64,000 nt of DNA from Cellvibrionaceae bacterium (lineage in GTDB: Bacteria; Pseudomonadota; Gammaproteobacteria; Pseudomonadales; Cellvibrionaceae). Numbering within the stretch: the first letter of the stretch is position 1; the number at the start of each line of letters is the position of its first letter. Below, in pieces: positions 59,714 to 64,000 of the stretch. Under the pieces are notes generated by a model. It saw only the letters and a list, made by a program, of their open reading frames with translations. It ran no database searches and had not been told where the DNA came from. The stretch covers positions 62,001-126,000 of the forward strand of contig JAGKWQ010000004.1 in the NCBI GenBank assembly GCA_021151825.1, given 5' to 3'. Made by a program: the position numbers and the translations under genes.

Positions 59714-61171
59714 ATGTTCAGTGTTTTTTGGAAAAAGTACAGTTTGCTGGTGTGGTTGGGGGTGATCCTGATCCTGGGGTTTTTGGCTACCAGCCTGGCG
59801 AGTTATTGGGTGTCGCGCGATCAAATTCGCCATTCCATCATTGATCAAGGGTTACCGTTAACGGGCGACAATATTTATTCTGAAATCCAGCGCGATGTAT
59901 TGCGCCCCACATTTATTTCCTCTCTGATGGCCAGCGATACTTTTGTACGCGACTGGATCTTATCCGGCGAACAGGATAGCTCGCAAATAGTTCGCTATTT
60001 GAATGAGGTTAAACAGGAATACGGCGCTGTCAGTAGTTTTCTCGTTTCAAATAATACCCACAATTATTATTATCCCAACGGTGTTTTAAAAAGCGTAAAA
60101 AAAACAGAGTTGCGCGATGACTGGTTTTTTCGTGTACGCGATATGAAAACACCGTATGAAATGAATCTGGATGTAGATCTCGCCAATCATGATACAGTGA
60201 CGATTTTCATCAATTATCGGGTGCTGGATTACGACGGAGATTTTATTGGTGCAACCGGCGTTGGTTTAACGCTCGATTCACTGGCGCGAGTCATTGACGA
60301 TATTCAGCAACGTTATAATCGCCGCGTTTATTTTGTAAATGAAGTTGGTGAAATTATTGTCTCGGCAAAAACCGGTGAATTGCATAAAGGTTCAATTCAC
60401 GAATTGCCGGGTATCGCTGCGATTGCCGATAAAATAATAAATAAAAATATCAAGCCTACTAACCTGGAATACGACAACTCCAACGGGCGAATCATGTTGA
60501 GCTCGCGCTATATTCCCGAGTTCAATTGGTATTTGGTTGTAGAGCAAACCGAAGATGCAGAAATCGCTAAAGTTCGCCAGGTATTCATGGGCAATATTGC
60601 TATCAGCGCAGCGGTAACTGCATTAGTGCTATTGCTGAGTTTATACAGTGTTAATCGCTTTCAGCGCCGTTTGGAAAATGTCGCGGCAACAGATTCATTA
60701 ACCGGATTATTAAACCGTCACGCGTTTGAATTGTTATTTGAGCAAGCTGTACATGAAGCGCATCGTGCTAAAACGCCCTTGTCGATGATTTTATTGGACA
60801 TTGATTACTTTAAAAGTATTAACGATAACCATGGCCATCTCGCGGGTGACCGAGTCATCATGCGCGTTGCGCGCATGCTGGAAAATAGTTTGCGCAATGG
60901 TGATGTACTGTGTCGGTGGGGCGGGGAAGAATTTTTAATTTTGCTAAAGCAAACTCCCCTAAATAGTGCGCAGCTGGTTGCCGAAAAATTGCGTGAGACG
61001 ATGGCTGCAGAACAGCTGCAAATGGGCAATAAAACCCTCAATATCACCGGTAGTTTTGGCGTGGCTGAATTTGGCGGCGTGGAAACCCTGGTACATTTCT
61101 TTGCACGGGCGGATCGGGCGCTGTACATGGCCAAAAGCGGTGGGCGCAACCGTGTTGAAATTATCGAATAG
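59714..61171 (+). CDS. Diguanylate cyclase with periplasmic Cache-like sensor
   Basis: 485 residues. Membrane helix (about 9-32), a periplasmic sensor of about 255 residues (SFLVSNNTHNYYYPNG; GATGVGLTLDSLARVIDDIQ; a dCache-like pattern), second helix (about 290-313) and a GGDEF domain. The domain shows SLTGLLNRHAFE, LDIDYFKSINDNHGHLAGD, active-site GGEEF and GVAEF. RNGD sits at the usual distance before GGEEF and matches the inhibitory RxxD site, so product inhibition is expected. It makes c-di-GMP, which commonly controls exopolysaccharide and surface adhesion; links to the loci here are inferred. Confidence 0.9.
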   Translation: MFSVFWKKYSLLVWLGVILILGFLATSLASYWVSRDQIRHSIIDQGLPLTGDNIYSEIQRDVLRPTFISSLMASDTFVRDWILSGEQDSSQIVRYLNEVKQEYGAVSSFLVSNNTHNYYYPNGVLKSVKKTELRDDWFFRVRDMKTPYEMNLDVDLANHDTVTIFINYRVLDYDGDFIGATGVGLTLDSLARVIDDIQQRYNRRVYFVNEVGEIIVSAKTGELHKGSIHELPGIAAIADKIINKNIKPTNLEYDNSNGRIMLSSRYIPEFNWYLVVEQTEDAEIAKVRQVFMGNIAISAAVTALVLLLSLYSVNRFQRRLENVAATDSLTGLLNRHAFELLFEQAVHEAHRAKTPLSMILLDIDYFKSINDNHGHLAGDRVIMRVARMLENSLRNGDVLCRWGGEEFLILLKQTPLNSAQLVAEKLRETMAAEQLQMGNKTLNITGSFGVAEFGGVETLVHFFARADRALYMAKSGGRNRVEIIE

Positions 61172-61364
61172 CTTTTCTGTTTACTGGCTTCAAGGATGTG
61201 TAATCACCGCAATAGTTAATTTCAATAATGGTAAATATCCGTAAAAAATTTAATTTTTGTAAAGCTCTGGCCTAGGATGGGCGACATAAAAATACATGAC
61301 CTGACAAATACCTATCACCTGACATAACAATAGCGTTGGTGTGCCTTGCACAGGAGTTATCTTT

Positions 61365-62534
61365 ATGTGTTCATTATTTTTCTCCCCGGATCAAAAACGG
61401 TTCTTACTGCCAGCAATGTTTACCATTCTCTTTTTAACAGGCTGTGCCGGGCATAAAGCTGCATCGCTCGATGCCTCTTCCATTACTACTGTTGCCAACC
61501 GTGCAGCCGATTGGCAATTAGCACATATGGAATCGTTTGACTACGTGCGTACGTTTCGCGACCACACAGAAAATTCATACGGATGGATTCAGGGCGCATT
61601 TTTTGTCGGTTTAAATCGTTGGGCCGAACAGACGAATAATCCGCGTTATTTGCAAGTCCTGGTTGTGAAAGGCGAAGCCAATAAATGGAAGCTTGGCGAT
61701 AAAAGCTGGCATGCGGATGATCAGGTCATAGGCTTTACTTATGCGGCTGTAGCAGCACGTATGAACAACCCCGCATTTATCAGACCTACGCAAAAAGTAT
61801 TTAAAGAAATTTTGGCTAATCGTGCAACGCACAATCTTGAATATCAATCTGATACAACAGGGCAGGGCGAGGCCACGTGTCAACGCCGCTGGTGTTGGTG
61901 TGATGCTTTATTTATGGCTCCACCAGTGTGGGCCGCGGTAGGAAAATTAACCGCTGATCCCGCTTATTTAAATTATGTAGACGAAGAATATCAGGTAGCG
62001 ATTGATTATTTGTTAGATAAACAAGAACATCTGTTTTATCGCGATGGCCGCTTTTTTGAACATCGTAGTAAAAACAATAAAAAGATATTCTGGAGTCGTG
62101 GCAATGGTTGGGTGTTTGCGGGTTTGCCGTTATTAATTGAACAAATTCCGGCGAACGACCCACGCAAACAAAAGTATGAAAACCTATTTAAGATCATGGC
62201 GTCGAGCTTGGTAAAACTGCAACAACCCAATGGGTTTTGGCCATCATCCTTGTTAGATAAAGATGAATTCAGTGTGCCGGAAACCAGCGGCACCGGCTTT
62301 ATGACTTTTGGTTTAGCCTGGGGAATTAATAATGGTTTGTTAGCGCGCGCTGATTATTTGTCTGCGATTACTGCCGGGTGGAAAGGTTTGGCAACAGCAG
62401 TAGATGCAAATGGAAAATTAGGATGGGTGCAACAAGTGGGGGCATCGCCGGAAAAAATATTACCGGAAGATACACAACTGTATGGTGTTGGTGCACTACT
62501 GCTAGCTGCATCTGAAGTTAGTCATCTACAATAA
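61365..62534 (+). CDS. GH88/GH105-family unsaturated glucuronyl/rhamnogalacturonyl hydrolase, lipoprotein
   Basis: 389 residues from the ATG at 61365 (AGGAG upstream). The lipoprotein signal ends FLTGC. The (alpha/alpha)6-barrel of the YteR/UGL type shows WQLAHMESFDYVRTFRD, SYGWIQGAFFVGL, WHADDQVIGFTY, WCWCDALFMAPPVWA, FWSRGNGWVFAGLPLL, NGFWPSSLLD and ETSGTGFMTFGLAWG. The Asp of HADDQ and the Asp of WCDALFM are the expected catalytic acids. It hydrates unsaturated uronic acid ends left by polysaccharide lyases, probably in the periplasm. The substrate is likely pectin-derived, though no lyase gene is adjacent. Confidence 0.87.
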   Translation: MCSLFFSPDQKRFLLPAMFTILFLTGCAGHKAASLDASSITTVANRAADWQLAHMESFDYVRTFRDHTENSYGWIQGAFFVGLNRWAEQTNNPRYLQVLVVKGEANKWKLGDKSWHADDQVIGFTYAAVAARMNNPAFIRPTQKVFKEILANRATHNLEYQSDTTGQGEATCQRRWCWCDALFMAPPVWAAVGKLTADPAYLNYVDEEYQVAIDYLLDKQEHLFYRDGRFFEHRSKNNKKIFWSRGNGWVFAGLPLLIEQIPANDPRKQKYENLFKIMASSLVKLQQPNGFWPSSLLDKDEFSVPETSGTGFMTFGLAWGINNGLLARADYLSAITAGWKGLATAVDANGKLGWVQQVGASPEKILPEDTQLYGVGALLLAASEVSHLQ

Positions 62535-62565
62535 ATAATTAGTAGCTTTGTAACAGGGAGTAGTG

Positions 62566-62691
62566 ATGAAAAATATCCTATGGTTTTGTGTGTGCCGCTT
62601 ATTGGTTGCATGCGGTGGCGGCAATGGAAATAATAGTTCCCATAATTATGTCCAGCGTATACACAGCGCTGTTGAGCGCCCCCTGAGGTAA
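62566..62691 (+). pseudogene. Truncated lipoprotein remnant
   Basis: GGGAG precedes an ATG that opens a 41-residue frame with a lipoprotein signal (LLVAC) and GGGNGNNSS, the usual start of secreted carbohydrate enzymes in this group, then unrelated sequence and a stop. No continuation was seen in other frames. It looks like the 5' remnant of a gene that once followed the GH105 gene. Confidence 0.5.
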
Positions 62692-62994
62692 TTTACCTGC
62701 GCATTAATTTGATCAAATAAAATTTCCGCAGGTGCTGTTAGGCCATCACTGATAAATCACATCGTCATCCGTTTTCCTTGATAAAGACTTGGCATCTTAT
62801 TGCAGGTAGTTTTCCGTCTTTCGCGCTGGTAACAAATTGACACTCTGTTCCTGGATGATTTTGATGCAAGCAATTTGAGGAAATGCTATAAAAGCATTTT
62901 ATACATCTGAACGGAAACTTTGACGGGCTGAAACTCTTAATCTTTCCACTTAAAACATTGTTAGCATGCTACACATAAGCTGGAGGACATCAAC
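62692..62994. other. 303-bp region with no gene
   Basis: No credible frame or terminator. It marks a change to AT-richer sequence with different codon use. It may be a recombination boundary; no inverted terminal repeat or integron attC site could be made out. Confidence 0.4.
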
Positions 62995-63414
62995 TTGGAA
63001 AATAGCGAACCTATAGGAACCTTAGGAATAGATCATGTTGGATTAACCGTAAAGCATCTAAGTGAAACGGCTGCTTTCTTTACTGAGCAACTTGGTTGGA
63101 AAATAATTGGTGAAATGCCGGCCTACCCAGCAATTTTTGTTTCAAATGGACATTTGAAGCTTACTTTGTGGCAGGCAGAAAATCCTGAGACGTCTGTTTC
63201 ATTCGATAGAAAATCTAATATAGGTTTGCATCATCTTGCTATTGGCCTCGCAAGCTTTGAAGAATTAGAGCGACTTTATGAAAAGCTGAAGTCCGTAGCA
63301 AATGTTGAAATTGAATTTTCTCCAGAACTTTCTGGCAAAGGTCCTCACAAGCATATGATGATAAGAGAGCCTAGCGGTATTAGAATTGAATTTGTTCATC
63401 GTCCAACGGTGTAG
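62995..63414 (+). CDS. VOC (glyoxalase/bleomycin-resistance-like) family protein
   Basis: 139 residues beginning with TTG at 62995, supported by TGGAGG eight bases upstream. Two beta-alpha-beta-beta-beta modules: IDHVGLTVKHLSETAAFFTEQLGWKI, and GLHHLAIGLASFEELERLYEKL with IREPSGIRIEFVHRP. His (DHVG), His (HHLA) and a C-terminal Glu in IRIEF are placed like metal ligands. It could be a lyase, dioxygenase or resistance protein; no substrate can be named. Its AT-rich composition and isolation suggest acquisition. Confidence 0.8.
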   Translation: MENSEPIGTLGIDHVGLTVKHLSETAAFFTEQLGWKIIGEMPAYPAIFVSNGHLKLTLWQAENPETSVSFDRKSNIGLHHLAIGLASFEELERLYEKLKSVANVEIEFSPELSGKGPHKHMMIREPSGIRIEFVHRPTV

Positions 63415-63492
63415 GCTGGGGGCGTAGCTCTAATGTGTTGGTGTTTTTGGTCTTACTGGCCAGCTGCATATTAGCCAAAGCAGATTTTTCAT

Positions 63493-64000
63493 ATGGAGGC
63501 TTGGAAAATTAAAAAACTAATAGTGATATTTGGCGCGCTATTGGCTTTGCTGTATTTAGTCTTTGAATATAATCAATACACTAAATATTTGGGAATGGTT
63601 CCTAAGGAAATTGATGTATCGTATTTTTTTACGTATAGCACAAAAGATTTTGGTGCCTGCGGTGCAGCAATATTTACATTGCGGGATGAAACATATAATT
63701 CCATCCTTAAAGATGGGCTGTCATTTCTTAATGGCGTAAATAAAACGAGACGATTTTATAAAAATAGAGGTGTTAATAAGCCATTGGTACAAGGTACTTA
63801 TGATGCATGGATTAAAACAAGTAAATCTGAAAGATCATATTGGTCATCTGATGCTGCTTTTAGTGGTTTATATTGTTATGACGCTGAGAATGCATCCATT
63901 GAAATTGAAGAAATAAGACGTAATATTAAAGAGTTTGGAGCGTATTACACTCGAATAAAATATGTTGACGGTATCCGCGAAAATATCGATGGTAGCCGAC
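63493..64000 (+). CDS. Hypothetical membrane-anchored protein, N-terminal part (cut by window edge)
   Basis: An open frame of 169 codons from the ATG at 63493 continues past the window end. One N-terminal membrane helix (LIVIFGALLALLYLVF, about 9-24), then a soluble, presumably periplasmic domain with Cys residues (DFGACGAAIF, LYCYDAE) and many Lys/Tyr/Asn. No family was recognised. Low GC matches the VOC gene before it. Confidence 0.6.
   Translation, partial: MEAWKIKKLIVIFGALLALLYLVFEYNQYTKYLGMVPKEIDVSYFFTYSTKDFGACGAAIFTLRDETYNSILKDGLSFLNGVNKTRRFYKNRGVNKPLVQGTYDAWIKTSKSERSYWSSDAAFSGLYCYDAENASIEIEEIRRNIKEFGAYYTRIKYVDGIRENIDGSR

Noticed and set aside
62692..62994. Possible integron attC site before the VOC gene
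   Set aside because: A GTTAGGC-like heptamer occurs near 62730, but no paired RYYYAAC end or long imperfect palindrome was found.
63415..63435. GGGGGCGTAGCTC resembling the 5' end of a tRNA-Ala
   Set aside because: The following bases do not form a D-loop, anticodon stem or acceptor 3' strand.

Overview
The window looks like chromosomal DNA of a gammaproteobacterium of the Cellvibrio/Saccharophagus type. This is inferred from gene content, not from a marker gene: a minCDE operon, two large TonB-dependent receptors, secreted proteins with poly-serine linkers, lipoprotein-anchored carbohydrate enzymes (GH105/88, GH5), a PEP-CTERM protein and a probable GlyGly-CTERM protein. No rRNA, tRNA, CRISPR array, transposase or phage gene was seen.

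Layout. 0-6.5 kb: a cut-off pentapeptide-repeat protein, an orphan ParA/MobD-like ATPase, cysteine synthase, a PEP-CTERM surface protein and an HlyD/ABC/ABC-2 exporter. 6.7-11 kb: a DUF350/DUF1190/glutathionylspermidine-synthase-like trio (YjfL-YjfM-YjfC type) and small conserved genes. 11-25 kb: two TonB receptors, an oxidoreductase, CvfB, a DapA-like/class II aldolase pair with a divergent MocR regulator, and an M50 protease. 24.4-35 kb: a REP doublet, a DUF3300 lipoprotein, minCDE with a recognisable promoter, an exonuclease, YceI, a YjgR-type ATPase, a dihaem cytochrome, a TlpA-like thioredoxin and a YgjP-like metalloprotease.

35.4-49 kb is an exopolysaccharide locus whose enzymes match the xanthan gum set: GumD-type priming transferase, GumM, GumH, GumK, a GumJ-like flippase, a GumE-like polymerase and GumB/GumC export proteins. 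It also has a GH5 glucanase, a GT25 enzyme, an outer-membrane barrel and a BY-kinase homologue that has lost all its ATP-binding motifs. No GumI, GumF/G or GumL homologue is present, so the predicted product is a truncated or differently finished xanthan/acetan-like polymer.

49.3-62.7 kb: glyA, then a surface cluster. It has two paralogous HExxHxxGxxH metallopeptidases flanking an OmpA-like protein, a calcium-binding-type TSP3-repeat lipoprotein and a membrane-anchored protein resembling a detached protease prodomain. The first metallopeptidase stops at an A-AAA-AAG slippery site, and a -1 shift there joins it to a complete GlyGly-CTERM tail; this is the most striking observation. A diguanylate cyclase, a GH105-like lipoprotein and a truncated lipoprotein follow. 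The last 1.3 kb (VOC protein and a cut-off membrane protein) is AT-richer.
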